Source: Halisarca cf. caerulea
Lineage: Eukaryota; Porifera; Demospongiae; Chondrillida; Halisarcidae
Direction: 5' to 3'
DNA length: 27,500 nt
Assembly (NCBI GenBank): GCA_963170055.1
Contig: CAUJGJ010000072.1
Span: 1,007,501-1,035,000, forward strand
The translations under genes and the position numbers were made by a program. A model generated the notes under the pieces. The model did no database searches. It was not told the origin of the DNA and saw only the letters and a program-made list of their open reading frames with translations. Positions 1 through 9,337 of this stretch are shown here, piece after piece (within the stretch, counting starts at the first letter, position 1; the number at the start of each line of letters is the position of its first letter).

Positions 1-470
1 GTGGAATAGTTGACAGAAAATTACAAAGACACAGAATCGATCGGTCCAGACAGAAGACAACTAACTTTGTCTAAATCGAACACTCAATGAAGGGAATCAT
101 TGACTCCTAAAGCACATTAGAATGTCGCACCACTCAAGATGGCATCAAATAAGTGGCTTAAGGATAACACAAACATCTGGATCAGCCTGGGCTGGAGCTG
201 CCAACAACAACTCCAGTTCCAAATCAGCTTATGCTATGACAAAAACAGGATGCTAGTGGGAATTATGTAAGCTTAGACTATGACCCCAAACTTTAACCTA
301 TGAAGTTTGTGTTTCAAAGACTACATATACAAGCACAAGAGGGTGCTTTGATCAATGGAATATTGAATAGTGAAATTTAATGCAAATGACAAGAGCACAA
401 ACATGCATTTCCGTACATACAAACATGCATTCTCTGTACATACAGTATATGCAATGTTTTTGTGTGTACA
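1..470. other. unique DNA, no gene seen
   Basis: No inverted repeats, splice-bounded frames or tandem repeats stand out. Confidence 0.5.
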
Positions 471-474
471 CAAA

Positions 475-520
<46 letters not shown>

Positions 521-584
521 CACGTGCACATGTGCACATGCACACACAAACACAAACACACCCACACCCACACCCACACACTCA

Positions 585-623
<39 letters not shown>

Positions 624-626
624 TAA
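475..626. repeat. compound (CA)n microsatellite
   Basis: Two long CA runs are joined by a segment with gtacacgtgcacatgtgcac (palindrome-rich) and caaacacaaacacacccaca variants. Confidence 0.95.
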
Positions 627-1074
627 GGCTTTAAACACACAACACGTACATAATTAGACTGAACCCAACAATCACTTAACCACACAGAAGGGGCAAAAGT
701 TTCACCAAAGGCAACTCAATTCAACAAGAATTATGCCCTGAACCACAGAGTACAGGAACAGGGTTCTGTAATAGAGTTACCTCATACCGTACTGAAAGTG
801 GAGAATTGAATAATCTACACGATCAATATGATCTACAAGATCTACAATACCTGAACATCATCTCACACCCACACAAACATGGGTCTCAGATCTCATTACC
901 TCTTGTATTCAATAATACCATTATACACCTGAATAGTAAACAATTAATAAGCAGAGCTCATTTAACCCTGCAATGTGTGTATCAAGGACATCTAATGAAT
1001 ACATGGAATTAATATCAAGATTGAATTTATTATTACATTAAGTGCATACAAGGACAACACACACAATCATGATA

Positions 1075-1308
1075 CTAGGCAGATGAATATCATCATGGGG
1101 GTGAGCCTGAGGAACTGGGAGAGGCCTAAAGACGTACTGGGAGAGGCCTGAAGCCGACGATGAGCAGCCCATTGTTTTCCAATAGGCCTATAAGCCGTTA
1201 GTGATGGCTGCCCACCGCAGGCTTTGTGTGGTTGTGTACATTATGTGTGAAGCGTTGTATGGGGCAGGGATTTAGCACAGAAAGGCAGTAAAAGCTTAGA
1301 ACCGATTC
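1075..1308 (+). repeat. dispersed SINE-like repeat, copy A
   Basis: This segment aligns with the reverse complement of 17022-17228. Shared blocks include gagcagcccattgtt, gatggctgcccac, ggctttgtgtggttgtgt and aagcttagaaccgatt. Copy A carries a 22-bp internal duplication (actgggagaggcctaaagac / actgggagaggcctgaagcc). Its aagcttagaaccgatt end is followed at once by a CA-rich tail. No inverted repeats or clear pol III boxes were identified, so the class is uncertain. Confidence 0.65.
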
Positions 1309-1312
1309 AAAC

Positions 1313-1317
1313 ATAAA

Positions 1318-1349
<32 letters not shown>

Positions 1350-1377
1350 TGCACACACAAAAAACATACACAGACAG

Positions 1378-1453
<76 letters not shown>

Positions 1454-1484
1454 AAACACACACACACACACACATACACTTGTA
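1313..1484. repeat. (CA)n microsatellite with recurring ATAAAACA interruptions
   Basis: CA runs are broken three times by acataaaacacac (near 1313, 1406 and 1451). This suggests segmental duplication within the tract. Confidence 0.93.
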
Positions 1485-1489
1485 CTTGT

Positions 1490-1865
1490 ACTTACCACTG
1501 CCAGCTCGCTGGCTATGTGGATCCCATTTAGGGATTGAGCCATCAGGAAGCACCAAGACCAATGGTTCTGCTGGCTACAGCCCCACTGACCCCAGCACCA
1601 CCACGATGACCCCCTAAGTGCAAGGAGGGGATACTCATCTGTGGGCTTGCAAGACCCACAAGATGAGGAGAGGTGGGGTACAGCCCTGAGTGATGGCATC
1701 AATATATCCATCCCGGACTCCGAGCTGCATGATTCCCCACCTCCAGCTTGGTGACTTTCAAGATGATAGTGCAATACCAGCCACTTATCTGGAATTGCAC
1801 TAACAGCTGAGGACAAAAGTACCCAAGAGTTTTCGGTCTCCAGTGATATATGGCTCTCAATTACA
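1490..1865 (-). other. GC-richer exon-like block, unrecognised
   Basis: On the minus strand, a tcctcag acceptor-like site near 1815 opens a frame VSAIPDKWLVLHYHLESHQA that stays open past 1600. A separate frame, LVLPDGSIPKWDPHSQRAGS, ends near 1494 at an AGTG|GTAAGT donor-like site. The block is richer in GC than its surroundings and free of simple repeats. I recognise no family, and the two frames differ, so it could be two exons, a pseudogene or an old transposon piece. Confidence 0.25.
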
Positions 1866-2404
1866 ATTAAATATGGATCGAGTCTTGAGAAAACCAAAAC
1901 TTTCGCACTTCAGGATGCCCAATCTACCAGGTACAGGCAGGAACATTTAGCACTATTAGCACACAATGTGCCTAAACACGACAAGTACATTAATATTGTG
2001 ATCAACAGGCAAACTGAATAGCCACACCTTTCTCTACAGGCACACTAGTGTGGATGAGTGGGGTAGATAACTGAACAGACACACACCTGAGCATGACTGT
2101 ACAAGTAATGCAACACTCCTGCAGCAAAAGGCTACACGCCCACTCCTGAACAGTCCCACCCACAAGGTACTAACTACAACATCAACTATCACCATGGATG
2201 CAGATGGTCACGAATTCACAACATCTGTCTAAATGGGGAATATCGTAAAAGTCCAGCAGGATGGAACAATGGTGATACTAGTGGTGTGTGTTGCACCAGA
2301 TTGGTAGCAGACAAAACCAGAGGTGTGGAATGGTACACAGGGTGTTTCCTCTGCTATAGTTTACGAACAGATTCCACAGCCGACACCAAGGATAGAATCT
2401 CCAT
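1866..2404. other. unique DNA, no gene seen
   Basis: Ordinary non-repetitive sequence. No frame worth naming. Confidence 0.5.
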
Positions 2405-2407
2405 GAA

Positions 2408-2740
2408 GTGAACCTGTCCTAGAGACCGCCTGTATACAAGGACCACCTGTATAGAAGGACCACCTGTATAGAAGGACCATCTGTATAGAAGGACCACCTG
2501 TATAGAAGGACCACCTGTATAGAAGGATCACCTGCATAGAAGGACCACCTGTATAGAAGGACTACCTGTATAGAAGGACCACCTGTATAGAAGGATCACC
2601 TGTATAGAAGGACCACCTGTATAGAAGGACCACCTGTATAGAAGGACTACCTGTATAGAAGGACCATCTGTATAGAAGGACCACCTGTATAGAAGGACAA
2701 CCTGTATAGAAGGACCATCTGTATAGAAGGACCACCTGAA
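2408..2740. repeat. 17-bp minisatellite (GGACCACCTGTATAGAA), about 19 copies
   Basis: The unit GGACCACCTGTATAGAA repeats without interruption, with point variants (ggatcacc, ggaccatc, ggactacc). The array begins with gtgaacctgtcctagagacc. This is the same entry sequence as the left end of the MITE-like element at 5253 (cagtaaaacctgtcctaaag), so the array appears to be an expanded left part of that family. It runs into a (TA)n tract on the right. Long minus-strand frames here are only the repeat read in rotating frames (51 nt = three units). Confidence 0.9.

Positions 2741-2741
<1 letters not shown>

Positions 2742-2784
<43 letters not shown>
2742..2784. repeat. (TA)n microsatellite, left flank of the Tigger element
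   Basis: Pure TA dinucleotides run up to the first base of the Tigger inverted repeat. Confidence 0.95.
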
Positions 2785-2787
<3 letters not shown>

Positions 2788-3685
2788 TGAGACCTCATTT
2801 ATCCGCACCTCACATAACCGGTTCCCTCACCATCCGCATCATTTCCTCCCAAAACGAATGTGCACAATACATTTTAACCTCGATTAACCGGAAACCTCGC
2901 TATCCGCATCCGGCCATGTTTTCTGTATACTGTTGGATACTAGTCAGTATAATTTTCCCTCTTTTATCCGTTGGTTTACACCTGGAGTGAAACTTTGTGT
3001 AGTCTTTCTTTTCTTTTCAAGTTGTGTCTGCCTGAGATGGCCTCTAGTTTGCCCTTGAAACGTCCAAGGAACTCCTTAAATGCCAGTAAGAAGAAGTAAA
3101 TCTGTCTTTACAAGCAAGCACACCTGAAGGCTACGTATGACAGAATCCAAGCGCACTTTGAGAAGGACTGGGGTTTTAAGGTTGGTCTTTTCACCATTGA
3201 TGATGTTTGGCATACTCGAAGTGAATGGTTGAAAGTAGAAGATGACAGCAAGGTATGCCGTACCCAAACGCCGAAGAACCAAAGCGTGGAAGATTCGGAA
3301 GCACTTGCAATTTCTCAACACGAAAAAATTGGTTGGTGCAAAGCAAACAAGTATATTTGACTTCTTTTCTAAATAGGCCAAGATTTTTATCGTATTATTC
3401 TTATTATTGACCAGGCCACTGATAACTGTGACTGCATGTTTTGTTTTATTTATAGAACATTGGTGTATGACACATGTAGTACTGTATATACTTGTGATTG
3501 TTTTTGTTTGTTGCTTTAATACTTTGATTGATTTGAAATACAATGGGTACAGTACATTTGCATGTTAAAAATAGTGGTGAGACTTGTAAAAACATGTGTA
3601 CAATACCGCACCCTCACTTATCCAGTTCCCTCACTTTATCCGCAAATTCATTCAAAATGGACGTGTGCAGATAAGTGAGGTCTGA

Positions 3686-3688
<3 letters not shown>
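2785..3688 (+). mobile_element. internally deleted Tigger/pogo-type DNA transposon
   Basis: The terminal inverted repeats are CAGTGAGACCTCATTTATCC on the left and CAGTCAGACCTCACTTATCT on the reverse complement of the right end, and similarity continues a few bases further. TA dinucleotides flank both ends, as expected for Tc1/mariner-pogo target duplications. The element sits exactly between two (TA)n tracts, so either it inserted into a TA microsatellite or the TA duplication itself expanded. The interior is 904 bp, too short for a full transposase, and keeps only the two ends of one (see the pseudogene entry). The subterminal regions repeat the word CCTC-N-TATCCGC in direct orientation, three times on the left and twice on the right. 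A much shorter relative lies at 11130-11316. Confidence 0.85.
3037..3376 (+). pseudogene. remnant of a Tigger/pogo transposase (N-terminal HTH plus C-terminal tail)
   Basis: A reading frame begins at ATG 3037 (MASSLPLKRPRNSLNASKKK), meets a stop at 3097-3099, and continues in the same frame as ICLYKQAHLKATYDRIQAHF and on to WLKVEDDSK. This matches the CENP-B/pogo N-terminal helix-turn-helix pattern (IC-x-YK-x2-H-x-KAT...HF...G...T-x2-D-x-W...WL). A short RTPK-like stretch follows, resembling the start of the second HTH. About 20 codons later, in the +1 frame, the sequence reads KQTSIFDFFSK and then stops at 3374-3376. This is the typical KQ-x-(T/S)I-x-(D/S)FF tail of Tigger transposases. The whole DDE catalytic domain is missing, so this is an internal-deletion derivative with a stop and a frameshift. 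It could move only with a transposase supplied in trans. Confidence 0.75.
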
Positions 3689-3753
<65 letters not shown>

Positions 3754-3771
3754 ATAGATTATATGTACACA

Positions 3772-3840
<69 letters not shown>
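3689..3840. repeat. (TA)n-(TG)n-spacer-(CA)n compound microsatellite
   Basis: About 25 TA units follow the Tigger right end. Then come about seven TG units, a spacer of roughly 25 bases, and about 30 CA units. The TG and CA blocks are complementary, so the tract can fold back on itself. Confidence 0.95.
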
Positions 3841-3842
<2 letters not shown>

Positions 3843-4169
3843 CACTCATAGACACACACAACATTAACATAGTACATGTACAATACACATGACAGCATTC
3901 CTGTCTGGACTATAGACAAAGTATACATACTAGTAGATTGCCCAGATCAATGCAAAGAGCCAGGCAGAGTATAGGTGACTATCAGACCCAATTTTCACGT
4001 CATTATGATGATCAGCAACAAACCACTGTCCATTGCAAACCCATATACAGCAAATCAGTATAAAGTTAGCAGAACACAATATGCACACTACAACAATGAG
4101 GAGATGTGGAGTTATCCACAGTCTCCAGTACAGAGGTGACCCTTATGTCAGATCACTCTTGGGGAGGCG

Positions 4170-4218
4170 TGAAAGGTGACGTCTCAGTAGAGGTGGTTTC
4201 AGTAGAGGTGGTTCCTAA
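4170..4218. repeat. short direct repeat CAGTAGAGGTGGTT, two copies
   Basis: The word cagtagaggtggtt occurs twice in tandem, about 15 bp apart, followed by a TACACC MITE. Confidence 0.75.
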
Positions 4219-4242
4219 TGAGTGGGTATTCATTATAGGGCT

Positions 4243-4452
4243 TACACCATAGTGTGAGATTTTTTCTCAGGGGTAAAAAATATGGCTTCCGTGGTTTGAA
4301 GAGAAACAGAAAATATATACTCCTGAAAAGTTAGTATTTCTGCAAGTTTTAACTTCCTTTTGGCATGAAGCACTAATATTTTACCATGAATAATCCAATG
4401 TTTTAGCTTCCATGAAAGGTTTATCCCTGGAAAATACCCTCAGTACGGTGTA
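4243..4452. mobile_element. about 210-bp MITE with TACACC termini
   Basis: The left end TACACCATAGTGTGAGATTT and the reverse complement of the right end TACACCGTACTGAGGGTATT pair imperfectly for about 45 bases. Both contain CAGGGRTAAA followed by an ATGG-containing stretch. No coding content. Confidence 0.65.
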
Positions 4453-4688
4453 CATGTGATCAGTAGAAAAAGACAGAGAGCCCAAATAGAACATAAGCAT
4501 TGCACGGGGGGGAGGGGGGGGGAGGGGTATTTGGAAAGGAATACTATTCTACTGTGGGTGGGCACATGGCCTGCCCACTCAACCACCACTTACTGCTCTT
4601 GAAGATTCTTGAAAATGTAGTTGAACATTCCTCCAATCACTTCAAGTACCTGCACAGACAGATGCAAACAACAGAAGAGGACATTACA

Positions 4689-4761
4689 ACACACACACAC
4701 ACACGCACACACACACACACACACACAGACAAATACACACACACAAATACACACACATCAC

Positions 4762-4800
<39 letters not shown>

Positions 4801-4847
4801 CGCACACACACACACAACACACACACACACACACACACCACAACACA

Positions 4848-4907
<60 letters not shown>
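4689..4907. repeat. compound (CA)n microsatellite
   Basis: CA units with CAAATA, CATCACAA, CAACG and CCACAA interruptions. The long His/Thr and Cys/Val frames over it are repeat translations. Confidence 0.95.
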
Positions 4908-4909
<2 letters not shown>

Positions 4910-4968
4910 GTTCTCCCCATCTACCTAGTAACACACTGTAACGGTAAGCTACTATATCCACTTTAATG

Positions 4969-5125
4969 CAGTAAAACCTCTGTAATCTGACAACTTAAAA
5001 TCCGACATTATCTCTAATCCTACCACCTTCTTAGGTACAGGCACATACTACAGTATACTACGAGGTACTCAATAGTCCAACAACGTCCACAAATGACAGG
5101 TTATCAGATGCCCACAAAGTGCCTA
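4969..5125. mobile_element. decayed TA-target MITE, CAGTAAAACCTCTG type
   Basis: The left end CAGTAAAACCTCTGTAATCT is typical of pogo-like MITEs. Inverted similarity continues further in: AATCTGACAACTT on the left against ATCTGATAACCTG from the right arm. The outer 16 bases of the right arm have decayed. Confidence 0.5.
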
Positions 5126-5252
5126 GTTAACGAGCAAAAGACAGTGCGATTAGGGAGGAAATAATGGTCAAATAGAAAACTTTCACGCAGTAGGGGGCGA
5201 ATGTACACAGTGTACCCTTCCTCTATCGACAGTGACACTCAACACACATAAA

Positions 5253-6113
5253 CAGTAAAACCTGTCCTAAAGATCACCTGTATAGAAGGACCACCTGTAT
5301 AGAAGGACCACCTGTATAAACCACCTGTATAGAAGGACCACCTGTTAAGGACCACCTGTATAGAAGGACCACCTGTATAGAAGGACCACCTGTATAGAAG
5401 GACTACCTGTATAGAAGGACCACCTGTATAAACCTAGGACTACCTGTATAGAAGGACCACCTGTATATAAGGACCACCTATATAGAAGGACTACCTGTAT
5501 AGAAGGACCACCTGTAAAGAAGGATTACCTGTGTAGAAGGACCACCTGTGTAGAAAGACCACCTGTATAGAAGGACCACCTGTACACCTGTACAGAAGGA
5601 CCACCAGTACAGAAGGACCACCTGTATAGAAGGACCACCTGTATAGAAGGACCACCTGTATAGAAGGACCACCTAGTATAGAAAGACCACCTGTATAGAA
5701 GGACCCCCTGTATAGAAGGACGACCTGTATAGAAGGACCCCCTGTATAGAAGGACCACCTGTATAGAAGGACCACCTGTATAGAAGGACCACCTGTATAA
5801 ACCACCTGTATAGAAGGACCACCTGTTAAGGACCACCTGTATAGAAGGACCACCTGTATAGAAGGACCACCTGTATAGAAGGACCACCTAGTATAGAAGG
5901 ACCACCTGTATAGAAGGACCCCCTGTATAGAAGGACCCCCTGTATAGAAGGACCACCTGTATAGAAAGACCACATGTCTACAGAGACCCCTGTATGCTGG
6001 TCCTAGAACCACCAAAACAATACTATTTCACCTCTTCATAAGGACCACCTGCCTATAGAGACCATGATTACTTCATCCCTTGAGTGGTGGTTATATAAAG
6101 CCAAGTTTCACTG
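5253..6113. mobile_element. 861-bp MITE-like element whose interior is a 17-bp minisatellite
   Basis: The left end reads CAGTAAAACCTGTCCTAAAG. The reverse complement of the right end reads CAGTGAAACTTGGCTTTATA. The first dozen bases are shared (CAGTRAAACYTG), the pogo-like MITE terminus seen elsewhere in the window. Nearly all of the interior, from about 5270 to 5990, is GGACCACCTGTATAGAA units and truncated units. TA flanks are not clear on either side, so the exact ends are inferred. Confidence 0.55.
5268..5990. repeat. 17-bp minisatellite with truncated-unit variants
   Basis: The unit GGACCACCTGTATAGAA is shared with 2408-2740. Shortened units recur: 'accacctgtataa accacctgtataga' near 5310 and 5795, and 'cctgttaaggaccacctg' near 5340 and 5823. 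Because these two irregular units appear in the same order about 480 bp apart, a large segment of the array was itself duplicated. Apparent 120-174-residue minus-strand frames are repeat artefacts. Confidence 0.92.
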
Positions 6114-6191
6114 CAGTTAGCTGTTGCAGTACAACTCACAGTTCTCACAAAACAGCACATTCACAGAACACTTGTTTAAAATGAGCCCAAA

Positions 6192-6777
6192 CTCTATACA
6201 AAGGACTAAAGCAGCTGCCTCCATACTATCCCCTCAGTACAAGTGTCCCTCCACAACCTCCATACAAAGGACAAAAGCAGCTGACTTTATACTATCCCCC
6301 CAGTACAAGTGTCTCTCCACAACCTCTATACAAAGGACTAAAGCAGCTGACTTATACTATCCCCCTCAGTACAAGTGTCCCTCCACAACCTCTATACAAA
6401 GGACTAAAGCAGCTGCCTCCATACTATCCCCTCAGTACAAGTGTCTCTCCACAACCTCTATACAAAGGACAAGAGCAGCTGACTTTATACTACCCCCTCA
6501 GTACAAGTGTCCCTCCACAACCTCTATACAAAGGACAAAAGCAGCTGACTTTATACTATCCCCTCAGTACAAGTGTCCCTCCACAACCTCTATACAAAGG
6601 ACAAAAACAGCTGACTTTATACTATCCCCTCAGTACAAGTGTACCTCCACAACTCTATACAAAGGACAAAAGCAGCTGACTTTATACTACCCTCTCAGCA
6701 CAAGTGTCCCTCCACAACCTCTCTGCAGCGGACAAAAATAGCTGACTTTATATCATCCCCTCAGTACAAACTCTATA
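6192..6777. repeat. 66-bp minisatellite, about nine copies
   Basis: Each unit runs CTATACAAAGGACAAAAGCA, then gctgactttatactatcccc, then tcagtacaagtgtccctcca, then caacct. Period is 66 bp, or 22 codons, so a frame stays open as SIQRTKAADFILSPQYKCPS plus TT. One copy has a one-base loss (gacttatac) offset by a one-base gain (tccccctcag). A later copy loses one base (caactctata) and leaves the frame. There is no upstream ATG outside the first unit region, and variation is not biased to third positions, so I call it non-coding. The lead word ctatacaaaggac resembles ctgtatagaaggac of the 17-bp array next to it. Confidence 0.85.
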
Positions 6778-6947
6778 CAGTAAAATTTACTTAGTGAGTA
6801 CCTGGTTTAGTACATACTCCTGGATAGTAAGTACTCCTCATTCTGTCCCTGTGTATACCTCATGTACCAACCCTGATAGTAAGTACCTTGGCTACCAAGT
6901 ACTGGTACCGTGTCACCTTGGAGTTACGTACTAAGCAAGTTTGACTA
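6778..6947. mobile_element. 170-bp TA-target MITE
   Basis: The left end is CAGTAAAATTTACTTAGTGA. The reverse complement of the right end is TAGTCAAACTTGCTTAGTAC. TA precedes the left end. The interior repeats the word gatagtaagtac twice. The element directly abuts the 66-bp array. Confidence 0.75.
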
Positions 6948-7131
6948 CATTCGGAGGTTCCAAAGTCATTGGATTATAAATTTCAAAAGATGAGACAATA
7001 GACAAATGTACAATATCGCCATCATATAGTTGAAGGTGATGATTTGAAACATGAGATTTTCTTAGAAGAAGTCAAACCAAATCTGACCCTAAAGATAGTC
7101 AGTTAACTGAATAAGATAATGAAGTCATAAA

Positions 7132-7531
7132 TTCTAGGGAATTGTGCAGGGCAGTGGCTATTATGCTAAATTCTTTGCCTAATATGCTATTCCACTGTGC
7201 TCAAGATTTCATCCTATTATGCTGTTAATTACTCCAATTATTCCCTGATGTACTCTCACTGAATATTCTATTGCAGCACAACTTCAAGTTAAATTGTGAA
7301 AACTTGAAAATCATGAAGTTACACAATATCAGTATGATACATGTGGAATATCTCAATGTTCGTGTTCCAAACTCAATGGGAAAACTGTATAATGGTACCG
7401 CTGTGCTGGAGGGATCATCTGATTCAACAGTAACTCGCGTATTCGATGCGTTTATTCTGGAATTATGCTCCATTAGTTTGGAAATGTATCATTCTGGAAA
7501 CTATGCCGGCATATCAGCCTCAGCCCTAGAA
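7132..7531. mobile_element. possible 400-bp MITE with TTCTAGGG ends
   Basis: Ends are TTCTAGGG on the left and its perfect inverse CCCTAGAA on the right. Inverted similarity continues after a gap: GGCTATTATGC on the left against GGCTGATATGC from the right. A 12-bp perfect palindrome TATGCCGGCATA lies at 7502-7513. No target duplication was found. The 96-residue open frame inside has no recognisable motif. Confidence 0.35.
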
Positions 7532-7604
7532 GTGTGCATCACTGGAAATACTATAAACTGAAAATAAATAAAAACAAGCCATCTTAGTGACCTTTGGATG
7601 TGAT

Positions 7605-7765
7605 ATACACACACACGTACGGTATGTGTGTGTGTGTATGCACACGCATGTGTGTGTGTATGTATGTACATACATGAATGCGTATGTATGTGCATGTGCA
7701 AACATGAATGTGTGTGTACGCGTATGCATGTGTGTGTTCATGCATGCACATACATGAACACATCA
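7605..7765. repeat. imperfect TG/CA/TATG purine-pyrimidine tract
   Basis: Alternating purine-pyrimidine sequence (tgtgtgtg, catgcaca, tacatacatg, gtacgcgtatgc) rich in short palindromes. Confidence 0.85.
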
Positions 7766-7908
7766 TCTCCTAACAGGTCTCCAGTAGTCTGGATGAACTC
7801 AACCTACAACTTTCAAACATCAGCAGACATGAGTGGGACTAATGGTCACAGACATTAGTCTGTCTATATAAATTATCAAATGAGACAATGTGGAGAGTGC
7901 ACAGGAGC

Positions 7909-8513
7909 TGTATACACAGTACACACAGTACACACAGTACACACAGTACACACAGTACACACAGTACACACAGTACACACAGTACACACAGTACACACTG
8001 TACATACAGTACACACAGTACACACAGTACACACAGTACACACTGTACATACAGTACACACAGTACACACAGTACACACTGTACACACAGTACACACAGT
8101 ACACACAGTACACACTGTACACACAGTACACACAGTACACACAGTACACACTGTACACACAGTACACACAGTACACACAGTACACACTGTACACACAGTA
8201 CACACAGTACACACAGTACACACAGTACACACAGTACACACAGTACACAGTACACACAGTACACACTGTACACACAGTACACACAGTACACACAGTACAC
8301 ACAGTACACACAGTACACAGTACACACAGTACACACAGTACACACTGTACATACAGTACACACAGTACACACAGTACACACAGTACACACTGTACATACA
8401 GTACACACAGTACACACAGTACACACAGTACACACAGTACACACAGTACACACAGTACACACAGTACACACAGTACACACTGTACACACAGTAAGCACAG
8501 TACACACAGTACT
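7909..8513. repeat. 9-bp minisatellite (AGTACACAC) with higher-order structure
   Basis: The unit AGTACACAC repeats about 67 times, with variant units TGTACACAC and TGTACATAC and occasional 7-bp units. Because the period is nine bases, all six frames stay open (VHT, STH, QYT, CTV repeats), and none is a gene. Variant TGT units fall at spacings of 45, 36, 36, 36, 36, 79, 79, 45 and 90 bases. Confidence 0.97.
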
Positions 8514-8739
8514 GTGCTTGCTCAAGAAAAATGATGATAATCAATAATATCGAGGATTCAATATATTGACTATTCAAAGTAGCAATCATTGTATTGTCGG
8601 CTATGGATTGATATTATTGATATTGACTACTAATATTGAAATATTGTCCAAGGCTAGTCTGTGGCCAAGTAATGCTCTCAAAACTACATGAAACTCACAG
8701 GATCGAGCATTGGGTTTAGGAGCATAGCACAAACAAACA

Positions 8740-8917
8740 CAGTCACACCTCTTTATAACAAACCACCTTAGGAATGCTAAAAAGGTTAACTATATCAGGG
8801 TGTTCTCTATATCAGGGTTCATTTACAATAGAGTAGATAGGTATACATTCTAAGGTCTGTGTTTGTTATATCAGGGAGTTCATTGTATCCAGGGTTCATT
8901 ACAACAAGGTTCGACTG
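8740..8917. mobile_element. 178-bp TA-target MITE (TATCAGGGTGTTC family), copy 1
   Basis: Ends are CAGTCACACCTCTTTATAAC and, on the reverse complement of the right, CAGTCGAACCTTGTTGTAAT, followed by TA. The interior carries two copies of the tatcagggtgttc/tatcagggttc word, then catttacaatagagta. It is clearly the same family as 19170-19390. Confidence 0.82.
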
Positions 8918-9298
8918 TATTCACAGATAGCATAAGCAAATATTCACTTGTATGCTTCAAACAGCACTTGGAAAGGAGAGATAAGGTCAAAGGGTTAATG
9001 AGCTAACTAATAAGGGGGATTGAATGTCAGTGGTCTTCCATTCACCCGATATTTCTCCTCCTAAGGTCCTTGGGACAGTTCAATGATGATAGTTAACAAA
9101 GCATGGTGTGGGAGACCACATGTGCAGACAGGTACAGTGGGACCACGCACACAAGGTCGAGGAGGGGAAGTGAGGGTGATTGCTTCAATCCAATATGACA
9201 CTCTGGGCAATACAAGATAAACAAGATTAATGGCTAGGGCAAGGTTGCTAGGAGAAGGGCATGGTGATCACGTACAAGGTCTTCCACAGGAGTGAATG
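8918..9298. other. unique DNA, no gene seen
   Basis: Non-repetitive sequence between a MITE and a CA/CG tract. No convincing exon. Confidence 0.5.
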
Positions 9299-9337
9299 TA
9301 CACACACACACGCGCGCGCGCACACACACACACACAT
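9299..9337. repeat. (CA)n(CG)n(CA)n tract
   Basis: CA repeats flank an uninterrupted cgcgcgcgcg core at about 9311-9320. This is alternating purine-pyrimidine sequence of the kind that favours Z-DNA. Confidence 0.9.

Noticed and set aside
475..626. Cys/Val or His/Thr-rich proteins over the CA tracts here and elsewhere
   Set aside because: These are dinucleotide repeat translations only.
3076..3543. 155-residue minus-strand frame
   Set aside because: It lies antisense to the recognisable Tigger HTH and tail and has no motif of its own.
5491..6015. 174-residue minus-strand frame with a PSIQVVLLYRWSFYTGG repeat
   Set aside because: It is the 17-bp minisatellite read through rotating frames. 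The same peptide appears from overlapping frames in the same interval.
6124..6741. 205-residue repeat-protein frame
   Set aside because: It starts at a non-ATG codon, the frame is lost in the last units, and unit differences are often nonsynonymous. Kept only as a finding.
7820..8589. Long open frames of 160-237 residues on both strands
   Set aside because: They are translations of a 9-bp repeat, which keeps every frame open. Composition is only Tyr, Thr, Val, Cys, His, Ser and Gln in fixed order.
8905..8920. tRNA B-box-like aaggttcgactgta
   Set aside because: It is the right terminus of a MITE, with no cloverleaf or A box around it. No tRNA gene was found in the window.
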